From an uncultured Verrucomicrobia subdivision 3 bacterium (GTDB taxonomy: Bacteria > Verrucomicrobiota > Verrucomicrobiia > Limisphaerales > UBA8199), in the NCBI GenBank assembly GCA_903913865.1, contig CAIWMU010000165.1:1-37998 (forward strand): a stretch of 37,998 nt of DNA, read 5' to 3'. The translations under genes were made by a program, and so were the position numbers. Position 1 is the first letter of the stretch; each line of letters begins with the position of its first letter. Below, one piece after another: positions 8,263-17,200 of the stretch. Below the pieces are notes generated by a model. That model searched no databases, had not been told where the DNA came from, and saw only the letters and a program-made list of their open reading frames with translations.

Positions 8263-10086
8263 CTACGGCTGGCTGAACTGGAAGACCCGATAGAAGCGCT
8301 GGCTGACGGAGAACGGTTTGGCGTCCGTGGCAGGCGGGCCGGAATCGGTCCATTGGGCAAGGGTGCCGGCGGATGAAACCTGTCCGGTGGGTGAGTAATA
8401 CCAGACATCGAGGTTCGGGGAGTATTCGATCTGGTAAACCTTCCCGGAAGCGGCATCCCAGGAGAGGTTGACCTGGTTTTGCAACGGGTCCGGGGTAAGC
8501 CGCGGGCTCATGAAGGAGAGCGGGAGGAATCCAGCCCGCTGCAGGCCCCGTTTCACCCGATCATCCTGCATGAACCGTTTCCAGACCTTCTGGTTGCGAT
8601 AGTTCTCGATCATGATGACGATCGGGCCCTGATCGATCCCCAGAACATCGGCATCCCACCAGTTGGATCCAAGGTTGAAGGCATCGCAGAATCCGTATGA
8701 GGTCCAGATGAAGGTGCGGAAGTGGTCATACATGTAACGGAGAGTCGGGACGCAGAATTCCGGGGCGAAAGCGACGGAGCCTCCGGCGGCGGTGGGGGCT
8801 ATGGTGCCGTCGTCATTCTGTGCCGGGGGCACGCCACGGGCGGAGTAGCCGGAGGGGCCATCCGAGGCGGTGAGGCCCCAGATGTAGCCACCGTAACCCG
8901 CCCTGGCGAGCGGGTTGGCGATGCAGTAACTGCGTTGGGCGATGGTGGCGCGGCGGGAGTTCTCAAAGTAAGTGGATCCCCTGTTGCGCATGTAGGGATC
9001 GGCTGAGTGGCGCAGGTCGAGCCAGCATTGGGAATACTGGTGGCCGAAGAGGGGCGGGAAGGGGACGAACGAAACGCCGTAGTTGGTGGACCATGTGTAG
9101 CCAGCTGTCCATTTTGTCCAGGCTGAGGACGGGAGGGGGTTGGTGGCGGCGCCGAGACCGAGGATGTAAAGAATGGAAGCCTCGTTGTAGCCCACCCAAT
9201 AGGCGCTGAGGAAGCCGGTTTTGGGATACCACCCCATCGAGAGAACATCGCCGTTCTGCGCCATGAAGTTCCAATCCAGCCGGTCCACGAGAGCATCGGC
9301 AGTGGAGCGGATGGCCATCTCGTCAGGGTGGTCGGTGGTGAAATAGTGCCGGGCATCGATGACTCCTCCCAGAAGCAGGGCGGTGTCGATCGAGGAAAGT
9401 TCGGTACTGAAGGTGGTGTAGGGGAGGGCGGTCTTCATGTCCAGGAAGTGGTAAAACCAGCCCTTGTAGCCGATGTTGCCATTCACGTTGGTGCCCTGGG
9501 GCTGGTTCAGGAAGGTGTTCAGGGTGGTCAGCACCCGCTGGCGGCCCTGCTCCCGGGTGATCCAGCCGTGGTCAATCCCGATGTTGATGGCGGTGAGGCC
9601 GAATCCCACGGCGGCGATGCTGCAGGGGGAGTTGACCGTGCTGCGGTCCGGGACAAGGCCATTGGCCGGATTCGCCTCATACCAGAAATAGTCAAAAGCG
9701 GTCTGCTGGACATAATCCAGAAACTCATCATTGCCGGAGAAGAGATGGGGGGTGGTTGTGATGGTGGGGGAGGGAGGGCTTTCATCACCGGTGCTCACAA
9801 CAGCTGTGATCTGGTAAAAGTAGGGGGTGCTGTTGGCGACCTTCAGGTCGGCGAACCCGGGTGATGTGAGCAGTTTGTTGGTGCTCTGGAGGGAGTAGGG
9901 ACCGTTGGTGGCGGCGGCGCGGTAAACGCGATAACCGGCCAGATTGGTTTCCGAATTACGATTCCAATGCAGGACGATGCTGCGATCTCCGGCACGGGTG
10001 ACCACGCCGGACGGGGTATTCACCGCAGAGGCGGTGAGTTGGGCGAGGACGAGCAGCAGCAGGGCTGGCAGAGCGATTTTTTTCAC
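8263..10086 (-). CDS. Secreted glycoamylase-family (GH144-like) glucanase with fibronectin III domain
   Basis: 607 residues starting at GTG 10086, with a signal peptide (KKIALPALLLLVLAQLTASA). Residues about 25-110 form a fibronectin type III domain (VLHWNRNSETNLAGYRVYR, STPYFYQITAV). Residues about 120-520 match the glycoamylase family (Pfam PF10091): FDYFWYEANPANGLVPDRS, AAVGFGLTAI, GYKGWFYHFLDM, STELSSIDTALLLGG, and a C-terminal SYGFCDAFNL with DQGPIVIMIENYR. Characterised members in GH144 are endo-beta-1,2-glucanases; the exact substrate here is not established. The end (VNLSWDAASGKVYQIEYS to FYRVFQFSQP) is the C-terminal module shared with other secreted proteins. The start is GTG, and no Shine-Dalgarno is visible. 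Confidence 0.88.
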   Translation of the reverse strand: MKKIALPALLLLVLAQLTASAVNTPSGVVTRAGDRSIVLHWNRNSETNLAGYRVYRAAATNGPYSLQSTNKLLTSPGFADLKVANSTPYFYQITAVVSTGDESPPSPTITTTPHLFSGNDEFLDYVQQTAFDYFWYEANPANGLVPDRSTVNSPCSIAAVGFGLTAINIGIDHGWITREQGRQRVLTTLNTFLNQPQGTNVNGNIGYKGWFYHFLDMKTALPYTTFSTELSSIDTALLLGGVIDARHYFTTDHPDEMAIRSTADALVDRLDWNFMAQNGDVLSMGWYPKTGFLSAYWVGYNEASILYILGLGAATNPLPSSAWTKWTAGYTWSTNYGVSFVPFPPLFGHQYSQCWLDLRHSADPYMRNRGSTYFENSRRATIAQRSYCIANPLARAGYGGYIWGLTASDGPSGYSARGVPPAQNDDGTIAPTAAGGSVAFAPEFCVPTLRYMYDHFRTFIWTSYGFCDAFNLGSNWWDADVLGIDQGPIVIMIENYRNQKVWKRFMQDDRVKRGLQRAGFLPLSFMSPRLTPDPLQNQVNLSWDAASGKVYQIEYSPNLDVWYYSPTGQVSSAGTLAQWTDSGPPATDAKPFSVSQRFYRVFQFSQP

Positions 10087-10098
10087 AATGGCGATGGG

Positions 10099-10127
10099 AC
10101 GTTACGTGTTCAATTAACACGATTCAA
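10099..10127 (-). promoter_or_regulatory. Candidate promoter of the GH144-like gene with a palindromic spacer
   Basis: On the minus strand TTGAAT (10122-10127) and TAACGT (10099-10104) are exactly 17 nt apart. That spacer (10105-10121) is a perfect inverted repeat with arms CGTGTT and AACACG around AATTG. This is the position where a repressor would block RNA polymerase. The -10 is a poor match, so the promoter is tentative; the palindrome itself is plain in the sequence. Confidence 0.35.
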
Positions 10128-10241
10128 AGCCGGTTTCAAACGAAATACCCGGTGGAAAACGATCCGGGATGGGGGGCAGCCACAGGGATAGCAGGAGTTT
10201 TTTTCTTCCTTTGACGGCGTCGGGGATTAAGATGTCTGAAA

Positions 10242-10267
10242 TCTGCCCGATGGGGGCAGAGTTTTTT
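10242..10267 (+). terminator. Terminator-like hairpin in the aldolase leader (possible attenuator)
   Basis: Arms TCTGCCC (10242-10248) and GGGCAGA (10254-10260) pair perfectly around GATGG and are followed by G and six T residues. The structure ends 24 nt before the aldolase ATG. The upstream gene runs the other way, so it does not end another gene's transcript. It could act as an attenuator of the aldolase mRNA. Confidence 0.5.
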
Positions 10268-10291
10268 AAATCGAAACCTGACACGGATTTT

Positions 10292-11257
10292 ATGCCACTG
10301 ACACATACGAAAGAGTTGTTTGCCAAAGCGCTGAAGGGAAAATATGCGCTGGGCGCGTTTAACGTTAACAACATGGAACTGCTCCAGGGAATCGTGGAGG
10401 CATGTGAGGAGGAGAAGGCACCTCTGATGCTCCAGATTTCAAAGGGGGCCAGGCAGTATGCCAATCCGGTTTACCTCAAGAAGCTGATCGAGGCGGCCGT
10501 GAGCCTCTCCAACATCCCGATCGCCGTTCATCTTGATCACGGGGACACCTTTGAACTGTGCAAGGACTGCATCGATGAGGGCTTCACCAGTGTGATGATA
10601 GATGCATCCCACGAACCGTTCGAGAAGAACGTCGAGATCTGCCGCCGCGTTGTGGAGTATGCCCACAAGCACGACTGCGTGGTGGAAGGGGAACTGGGTC
10701 ACCTGGTGGGTGCGCAGTTCGATGACGGGGAAGAGGGTGGCAATTATTCAAGGTCCGGCCATTACACGAACCCTGAGGAGGCGGTCAAATTTGTGAGGAT
10801 GTCCGGAGTGGACTCCCTCGCCGTGGCGATTGGAAACTCGCATGGTGCCTACAAGTTCAAGGGTGAGCAGCATCTCGACCTGGAACGGCTCAAGGCGATC
10901 AAGCAGGCTCTCATGGACGCCGGGCTGGGTGATTACCCGCTGGTGCTGCACGGTGCCTCCAGCGTGCCCAAGGATCTGGTTGAGGAAATCAACCGGTATG
11001 GCGGCAAGATGGGGACGGATACTGCGGGAGTGCCGGAGGCCGACATCGAGGTGGCCCGCCGGACAGGCTGCACGAAGGTCAATATCGACACCGACCTGCG
11101 CCTGGCCATGACCGCCGCCATCCGGAAGGCCTTCGCCGACAACCCGAAGGAGTTCGATCCCCGGAAGTTCCTGGGACCGGCACGCACCAAGGTGAAGGAA
11201 CTCGTGCGCCACAAGGTGCGCAACGTCCTCTGCTGCTCCGGTCATGCTTTTGACTAG
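10292..11257 (+). CDS. fba: Class II fructose-1,6-bisphosphate aldolase
   Basis: 321 residues, a normal length for the class II family. The enzyme reversibly condenses dihydroxyacetone phosphate with glyceraldehyde 3-phosphate in cytosolic glycolysis and gluconeogenesis. The family signature HLDHGDT contains the catalytic Asp and first zinc ligand (D82, H83). Other zinc/substrate residues lie in VVEGELG, GNSHGAYK (H184) and VLHGASS (H220). The N-terminus PLTHTKELFAKALKGKYALGA is typical, which fixes the start at ATG 10292 although the frame is open to a start at 10169. No strong Shine-Dalgarno precedes it. It stands alone, with a terminator-like hairpin before it and a strong terminator after it. 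Confidence 0.95.
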   Translation: MPLTHTKELFAKALKGKYALGAFNVNNMELLQGIVEACEEEKAPLMLQISKGARQYANPVYLKKLIEAAVSLSNIPIAVHLDHGDTFELCKDCIDEGFTSVMIDASHEPFEKNVEICRRVVEYAHKHDCVVEGELGHLVGAQFDDGEEGGNYSRSGHYTNPEEAVKFVRMSGVDSLAVAIGNSHGAYKFKGEQHLDLERLKAIKQALMDAGLGDYPLVLHGASSVPKDLVEEINRYGGKMGTDTAGVPEADIEVARRTGCTKVNIDTDLRLAMTAAIRKAFADNPKEFDPRKFLGPARTKVKELVRHKVRNVLCCSGHAFD

Positions 11258-11292
11258 AAGCCTGCCTCTGGCAATCTGATCTGTATTTGCAC

Positions 11293-11324
11293 AAAGTGGC
11301 GCCCGGGGGCGCCACTTTCGTTTT
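11293..11324 (+). terminator. Rho-independent terminator of fba
   Basis: The 11-bp perfect arms AAAGTGGCGCC (11293-11303) and GGCGCCACTTT (11308-11318) enclose CGGG and are followed by CG and four T residues. It lies 35 nt after the fba stop. Confidence 0.9.
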
Positions 11325-11363
11325 GATGACGGACGGTTTCTCCCCGGGGGGAGATGCGGGGGC

Positions 11364-12662
11364 TTACTTCTGCCAGGGGGCGGTGGCTTCGTTCGCCCAG
11401 ATATCAGCCACATCCTGGCGGCGGCGGACGAGGGCTGCCTTGCTTCCATTCACCAGCACCTCAGCCGGGAGGCTGCGCGAGTTGTAGTTGGATCCCATCA
11501 CCGAGCCATAGGCACCGGCACTCATTAGGGCCAGGCAGTCCCCGGATCCCACCTTGGGCAGGGGGCGGTCATGGCAGAAGTAGTCGCCCGACTCACAGAT
11601 CGGCCCCACCACATCAGTGGATAGCAGTGCCCCGCCTTTTTTGGTCAAAGGCAGGATCTGGTGGTAGGCGTCATAGAAGGCAGGCCGGATGAGATCGTTC
11701 ATGGCGGCATCCACAATGAGGAAGTTTTTCTTGCCTGTGCGCTTCACGTATTCGATCCGGGTCACAAGGATTCCTGAATTCCCGGAAATGTAACGGCCGG
11801 GCTCGAGGAGGATGCGTAATCCGAGAGCCTTTAGCTCGGGGAGGAGGCGTGCAGCGTAACTGGCCGGCGTGAGGGTCTTCTTACCCGGTCCGGTCTGCCA
11901 CCATGCAGGGGAGCCGCTTTCGAGAGCCGGATCGTAAACGATTCCGATGCCGCCGCCGATGCTGAGGAACTCGATCCCGTGCCGGGCTTTGAGTCGGGCG
12001 GCGAGCGGGGCGACTTTGCGGACGGCGGTCTCAAACGGTTCACTGTCGGTGATCTGGGAGCCGATGTGCATCTGAAGACCCCGAAGGTTCAGATTTTTGA
12101 GTCGGCTGGCACGCTTGTAAACCCCCTCGATCTCCTCGAAGGCGATGCCGAACTTGTTCTCGTAGGTGCCGGTGGTGATTTTGGCGTGGGTGTGGGCCTC
12201 GACGTTGGGATTCACGCGAACTGCCACATGAGCTTTGACCTTCAGGCGACCGGCAATGGCGTCAATGCGCTTTAATTCCGGCTCACTCTCGACGTTGAAA
12301 GTGTGGACCCCCTTCTTGAGGGCGTATTCGATCTCGGCCTCCGATTTGCCGACTCCTGCAAAGGCGCATTTGCCTGCATCGCCCCCCGCTTCGATCACCC
12401 GGCGAAGTTCTCCGGCGCTGACGATGTCAAAACCACCCCCCAGGTCGGCGATGGTGCGCAGGACAGCCCGATTGGAATTGGACTTCACTGCAAAGCAGAC
12501 AAGGTGGTCAATCCCGGCGAGGGCCTGATCCAGCGCGCGGAAGCGGTCTGTCACAGTCTGCTGTGAATAGACATAAAGAGGGGTGCCGAACTTCTGGACC
12601 AGGGATTCAATGCTGACCCCTTCGCAGTGGAGGGTCTTGCCGGAATAATGAAAGTGATGCAT
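11364..12662 (-). CDS. lysA: Diaminopimelate decarboxylase
   Basis: 432 residues. This PLP enzyme converts meso-diaminopimelate to L-lysine, the last step of lysine synthesis. The family features are in order: the PLP-binding lysine in CFAVKSNSN (K60), GGGFDIVSAGEL, the HIGSQI strand, the glycine loop IGGGIGI that holds the cofactor phosphate, LLEPGRYISGNSG, and CESGDYF, which supplies active-site residues at the dimer interface. The start ATG 12662 gives the common short N-terminal lead (HHFHYSGKTLHCEGV). No Shine-Dalgarno is visible. It lies 89 nt downstream of the coiled-coil repeat gene, with a terminator-like hairpin between, so it may have its own promoter. Confidence 0.95.
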   Translation of the reverse strand: MHHFHYSGKTLHCEGVSIESLVQKFGTPLYVYSQQTVTDRFRALDQALAGIDHLVCFAVKSNSNRAVLRTIADLGGGFDIVSAGELRRVIEAGGDAGKCAFAGVGKSEAEIEYALKKGVHTFNVESEPELKRIDAIAGRLKVKAHVAVRVNPNVEAHTHAKITTGTYENKFGIAFEEIEGVYKRASRLKNLNLRGLQMHIGSQITDSEPFETAVRKVAPLAARLKARHGIEFLSIGGGIGIVYDPALESGSPAWWQTGPGKKTLTPASYAARLLPELKALGLRILLEPGRYISGNSGILVTRIEYVKRTGKKNFLIVDAAMNDLIRPAFYDAYHQILPLTKKGGALLSTDVVGPICESGDYFCHDRPLPKVGSGDCLALMSAGAYGSVMGSNYNSRSLPAEVLVNGSKAALVRRRQDVADIWANEATAPWQK

Positions 12663-12694
12663 GTGTCGTTTTTGGTTGTTGGAAGGCAGTGATT

Positions 12695-12731
12695 AAAAGG
12701 GAACGCCGCCAGCCCCTGCGGACTGGCGGCG
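12695..12731 (-). terminator. Probable terminator after the coiled-coil repeat gene
   Basis: Arms CGCCGCCAG (12704-12712) and CTGGCGGCG (12723-12731) pair perfectly around a 10-nt loop. On the minus strand a TTTT tract follows after five bases. The hairpin begins 20 nt beyond the stop at 12752. Confidence 0.7.
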
Positions 12732-12751
12732 GTAAAAGGAACCGGAGACAA

Positions 12752-13864
12752 TCAGGGTTCAGCCAGAATGCGGGCCCGTTCGCGGTGATAATCGTCGGGG
12801 GTGATGTCGTCCGCCCGATAACGCTCCAGCAGGACGGCCAGCCGGTCTGATTTCGATTTGGACAACGGGGAAGGAGGAGCATCCAGAGCTTTAAGTGCCT
12901 TCGGTGCTTCCGCCGATTTGACCACTGCAGCAGGAGCAACTTCAGCAGGCTTTTGCTTGATCTGAGCCTGCTCCGACTTTTTCTTTGCAACGGCCTCTTT
13001 TGCAGCAATCTCAGCCTGCTTCTTCGCTTCGGCGTCCTTCCGGGCGGCTTCAGCCTGCTCAGCCTTCTGCTTTGCAGCGGCTTCCCTGGCAGCGATCTCA
13101 GCCTGTTTCTTAGCCTCGGCATCTTTCCGTGCGATCTCGGCCTGTGCGGCCTGCTGTTTCGCGGCGGCTTCCTTGGCAGCAATTTCAGCCTGTTTCTTGG
13201 CGTCAGCCTCTTTTCGGGCGATCTCAGCCTGTTCGGCCTGCTGTTTCGCAGCGGCTTCCTTGGCGGCGAGTTCGGCCTGCTTTTTGGCGTCAGCCTCTTT
13301 TCGGGCGATCTCAGCCTGTTCGGCCTGCTGTTTCGCAGCGGCTTCCTTGGCGGCGAGTTCGGCCTGCTTTTTGGCGTCAGCCTCCTTGCGGGCGGCTTCG
13401 GCCTGTTCAGCCTGTTTCCTTGCAAGGGCCTCTTTGGCCGCCAGTCCAGCCTTCAGCCTGGCTTCTTCCTGGGTGCGGAGATACTCGTGGAGTGCTGCGG
13501 TGGCCTTCGCCTGTGCAGCTGAATCCGGCTTTGCGCCCTGATTAAGTTCCTGCAACTTCTGCTCGACTGCCTTCTGGGCTTCGGACTGTGCCTTGATGTC
13601 GGGCTGGGGAACAGCCATGGAGGGTGCTGCAGGGTTCTGCGAGAGTTCCTTGAGTTTGGCCTCCAGAGCCTGTCTGGCCTTCTCCTGTGTTTGGGGATCG
13701 GCAGGGGTGGGGGATGTCGCGCCGCCAGCCTGAACAGCGGCGATCTTCTCCTGAAGAGCGCGGCGGGCCTTGGCCTGAGCCTCATTGTCATCCCTGGCAG
13801 CGGCTGGAAGCGCGCAGGCAAGGGAAGCTCCCACGACGAGCCAGAAAGTTTTTGACTTATGCAT
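12752..13864 (-). CDS. Exported Ala/Lys/Glu-rich coiled-coil repeat protein (TolA-like composition)
   Basis: 370 residues from ATG 13864, chosen because a signal peptide follows directly (MHKSKTFWLVVGASLACAL, cleaved near AAA/RDD). Most of the protein is a charged alpha-helical coil of Ala, Lys, Gln and Glu. Its centre holds about five copies of a 29-residue repeat containing KKQAE(L/I)AAKEAAAKQ. The last 34 residues (LAVLLERYRADDITPDDYHR) resemble a SHOCT-type short C-terminal domain. The composition recalls the TolA stalk, but no TolA membrane anchor or C-terminal domain is visible, so I do not call it TolA. A periplasmic spanning or scaffolding role is a guess. Long opposite-strand frames here come from its low-complexity composition. 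Confidence 0.8.
   Translation of the reverse strand: MHKSKTFWLVVGASLACALPAAARDDNEAQAKARRALQEKIAAVQAGGATSPTPADPQTQEKARQALEAKLKELSQNPAAPSMAVPQPDIKAQSEAQKAVEQKLQELNQGAKPDSAAQAKATAALHEYLRTQEEARLKAGLAAKEALARKQAEQAEAARKEADAKKQAELAAKEAAAKQQAEQAEIARKEADAKKQAELAAKEAAAKQQAEQAEIARKEADAKKQAEIAAKEAAAKQQAAQAEIARKDAEAKKQAEIAAREAAAKQKAEQAEAARKDAEAKKQAEIAAKEAVAKKKSEQAQIKQKPAEVAPAAVVKSAEAPKALKALDAPPSPLSKSKSDRLAVLLERYRADDITPDDYHRERARILAEP
13020..13455. repeat. 87-bp tandem repeat inside the coiled-coil gene (about five copies)
   Basis: Units of 87 bp (29 codons) run head to tail. The copies at 13201-13287 and 13288-13374 are identical base for base, while the outer copies have diverged. The length keeps the reading frame. 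Identity at wobble positions points to recent duplication or ongoing homogenisation. Confidence 0.9.
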
Positions 13865-14212
13865 GACAAGTTTCTTAAGACAAAAAGGCTCCCTACGCAA
13901 CAGCTTTCGGTGGGGGAATTGTAGTGAAAGTAGCTTGTTCAGAGCGTGAGTTGTTCCAGAGGGGGGTATTTTCATCGAAAAGTGTGCGTTGAGGGTTGCG
14001 TGGCAGCGAGGATCGCAATGATTGCGATCACAACCGGAGGTGCAATAAGAGTGAAAGCGGACCGGGCAACGTGCATGAGAGTGCTGTTAAAAGATATCTC
14101 AAGGTGCGCGGGGTTGCAGGTGAAGAAGACAGGTTTACCGGGCAGATCGACTGGGGGGAGAACGGAAAAGGAATCAGCTGGAGGCCATGCTCCGGAACTG
14201 GCTGGCAGCTTT
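13865..14212. other. Gene-free gap upstream of the coiled-coil gene
   Basis: No credible gene was found. It holds a perfect palindrome with arms GATCGCAA (14011-14018) and TTGCGATC (14022-14029) around TGA. A possible minus-strand -10 TACAAT lies at 13918-13923 without a good -35. Both lie upstream of the coiled-coil gene start at 13864. The palindrome is a candidate regulator site. Confidence 0.4.
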
Positions 14213-14214
14213 CG

Positions 14215-14253
14215 AAAAGGTCAGCGGGAGGGGTGGAATGCCCCTCCCGCTGA
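14215..14253 (-). terminator. Rho-independent terminator of the 14283-17504 gene
   Basis: Arms TCAGCGGGAGGGG (14221-14233) and CCCCTCCCGCTGA (14241-14253) pair perfectly over 13 bp. On the minus strand the stem is followed by CC and TTTT. It starts 30 nt beyond the gene's stop. Confidence 0.85.
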
Positions 14254-14282
14254 GTGGATTTACCATCAACCATGGACGGGCA

Positions 14283-17200
14283 TCAACGCTTCAGGTTGAA
14301 GCACTTGGCACCCGCTCCGATGGGAACCGTCATGCTGTATTGACCGTTCACAGGCCCCGTAACCGCGGGCTGCGGGCTCACTGCCGACCAGGAGGACAGG
14401 GGGCTTGCGACGCTCGTAGAGGAAACGAGGGTGAACAAGCCGGCATTCGCATTCCAGGAGATGACCAGATTGGATCCGGACCGGATGGCGGACATTGTCA
14501 CAGCGGGCGATGCCAGGGGAGCCGGATGCGAGATGACGGTGTAAACCGTTGTTTCAGGCATGGTGTCCGGTTCCGCTGAGGCATTGTTGGTGCTGTTCAG
14601 TGTGCCCTTCGCTGCAAAGCAGATCTGGCGTGTGGTCATGGAAACCATGGCACCCTCAGTCTTGTAAGGGATGGTGGTGGTGCCGCCGTAGGCATCATGG
14701 TTCACGAATGGGAAGAACGTGGGAGTGAGCCACGTGACGGTGCTGCCATTGAATTGCCCCACGCGGCCCGCGACCTGGTTTTGCAGGAAGTTCGCGGTGG
14801 GCTTCAGCAGGTAGGCCACCGTGAAGCGGTCCTGGGCGTCAACCGCAATAGCAGTCCGGTCGGCTGTAGAATAGGCAGGATCCAGTTCACAAACCTTTGA
14901 GCTGGTCACGAACTGGAATGTCCTCGCATCCCAAATGCCGACGTAGTCGGATTTGGCCACCTGACCGGCGAGGTAAACATAATGGCTGCGAATGTCCGAG
15001 CCGAGCCGGGTTGCATCGCCGCGGCCGGTATCCCAGGAGATGCCGCTTTCGGTGACCACGTTGTTCGTATGAAGGGGCTTGCCTGTGTTGTCGAAGAAAT
15101 ACAGGAATTCGTGGGTGCGGATGGCGAAACCACCACTGAAGGCGGCCATGTTTTCCCAGATGTCGCGTGCATCGACCAATGTGGGGCCTTTGACGACCCG
15201 GCCATTGGGATCAATGATGGCAAAGGTGGTGACCTCACCTGCGGCGCTGCTAATCGCCGTTTTGTCATCAATCATCACCACGATGTTGCCGTTGTCCAGG
15301 AAGTTGGCGCGTCCCCCAGTGCGGCCGCACTGAGGAGCGTTGTTGGCTGCTCCCATGCTCCCGGAGTAAGGACCATAAACATAGTCCCAGGCGTTGGTGA
15401 CAGGGGTCTGGCGCAGGGTGGCGGGGTCGAGATTGAAGAGTTGCTCGGCCGGGTATCTGTTGATGCCCTGATAGATATTGTTGGCATTCCAGCGGTTGTT
15501 GGCCTGAAATTGCGGCAATTGGCCTATCGAAACTTCGCACTCAGTGATGAACCGTGTGGCGCCGTAGCGCATGTCGCCTGCCACGCGGCCCGGGTTTCCG
15601 TTCTGACGGGAGAGGTTGATCTGGCCCTTGAAGGGAAGACCGCTGTCGTCGTAGAAGGCATAGTCGATGACCGGTGCGCCACCCGTGGCGGGTTGCTTGG
15701 CGATCACGTTGTTTTGATTAAGCAGGGTGCCGTCATTGGCATAGGTGCTGAACTCGATCAGGAAGGTGCTGTCGCCCAAAACGCTCGTGTAGGGTTCCCA
15801 GTTTCCAAGGTTTGGCGCTCCCTGCTCGGCAATCTTGACCGGTCCGTTTGTGATCTGGTTGAGGACGCTGTTCCACCAGCAGATCATGTCGGGAACTACG
15901 TAGGTGAGGCCTGCCGTCTCGGGTCCGCCCAGCGGAGTTGTGATGACTGTGTAAACGGTGGTATTACCGAGAGGTGAATCGGGGAAGGACGGGCTGTAGG
16001 GGTTGTTGGTGCTGTTGATCAGGCCTTTTCCAGTGATGCAGATTGCCTTGTCGGTCATGGCCACGGCGGGGCTGAGTGTTGTGAACCCGAGCGGACCGCC
16101 ATTGAAGGCAGTGGTGTTTCCGTTGTCGGAATTCTGGAAGGCATAAAATGAGGGACAAAGATAGCTGATCTTTGAACCATCAAACTGGACAACTCGGGCG
16201 ATGATCTGGGGCTGGTATCCTGCCCATTTGTCGTGATTACCGGAGAAGGCGACACAGACGCGATTGTATTTATCCACGGCAAGTGCCGTCCGCCCGATGG
16301 TTGCGACGGAGGGGTCGATGTCGGTGCTGACCATCACGTTGGTGATGAAGGCCCCGGACTGACCATTCCAGACGGCCATCATGCAGGCGTTGCTGTCGGC
16401 ACTCATGGCTACCCCGCCAGCGATGTAAACGTATGGGCTGCGGATATCGCCACCCATGCGCACGGCATCGCCCCGGCCGAGATCCCATGAGCCGGTGAAC
16501 TCCCAGCCGTTCGGGGCGGGAGCCTGCAGGTTGGCAGTTGCCTGCACCAGATTGTTGCTCTTGATGAGGGAACCATCATTCCGGTAGAACAGAATGTCGG
16601 CTCCGGCACGGATGCAAAAGCCGCCCTGGAAAGCCGACATGTTGTCCCAGATGTCGCGTGCAGCGGCCAGTGTCGGGCCTTTGACAGAGCTTCCATCGGG
16701 CTTGATGATGGAGAAGGTGGTAACCTCCCCGGCGGCGCTGGAAATCGCCGTCTTGTCGTCGATCATCACGACAATGTTCCCGTTGTCCAGAAATTCAGGA
16801 CGTCCGCCTGTGCGGCCGCACTGGGGTGCGTTGTTTGCCGCCCCCATCGAGCCGACATATGAACCATAAACGAAGTCCCGTGCCCGCGTGAGCGGTGTCT
16901 GTGTCAGGGTGGAAGGTTCCAGACCGAACACCTGTTCGGCCGGATAGCGGTTAATTCCGGAGTAAATGTTGTTGTTTGCCCAGCGGCCATCGGTTTGGAA
17001 GGCTGGTATCTGGCCGACGGAAACCTCGCATTGCGTGATAAAGTTTGTTGCCCCGACGCGTTTGTCACCAGCCACCCGGCCTGGATTCCCGTTCTGACGG
17101 GACAAATTGATCATGCCTTTGAAGGGCAGGCCGTTGTCCCCGTAAAATGCGGAGGCAACCTTGGATGCCCCCCCGGTGGCAGGCTGTTTCACGACCGCAT

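Noticed and set aside
10169-10291. N-terminal extension of the aldolase frame
   Set aside because: Class II aldolases start near the PLTHTKELF segment, and the extension runs through the terminator-like hairpin.
12953-13541. Long plus-strand frames opposite the coiled-coil gene
   Set aside because: They mirror the Ala/Lys/Glu repeats (giving Leu/Ser/Phe or Ala/Ser runs). The minus-strand frame has the signal peptide and sensible heptads.
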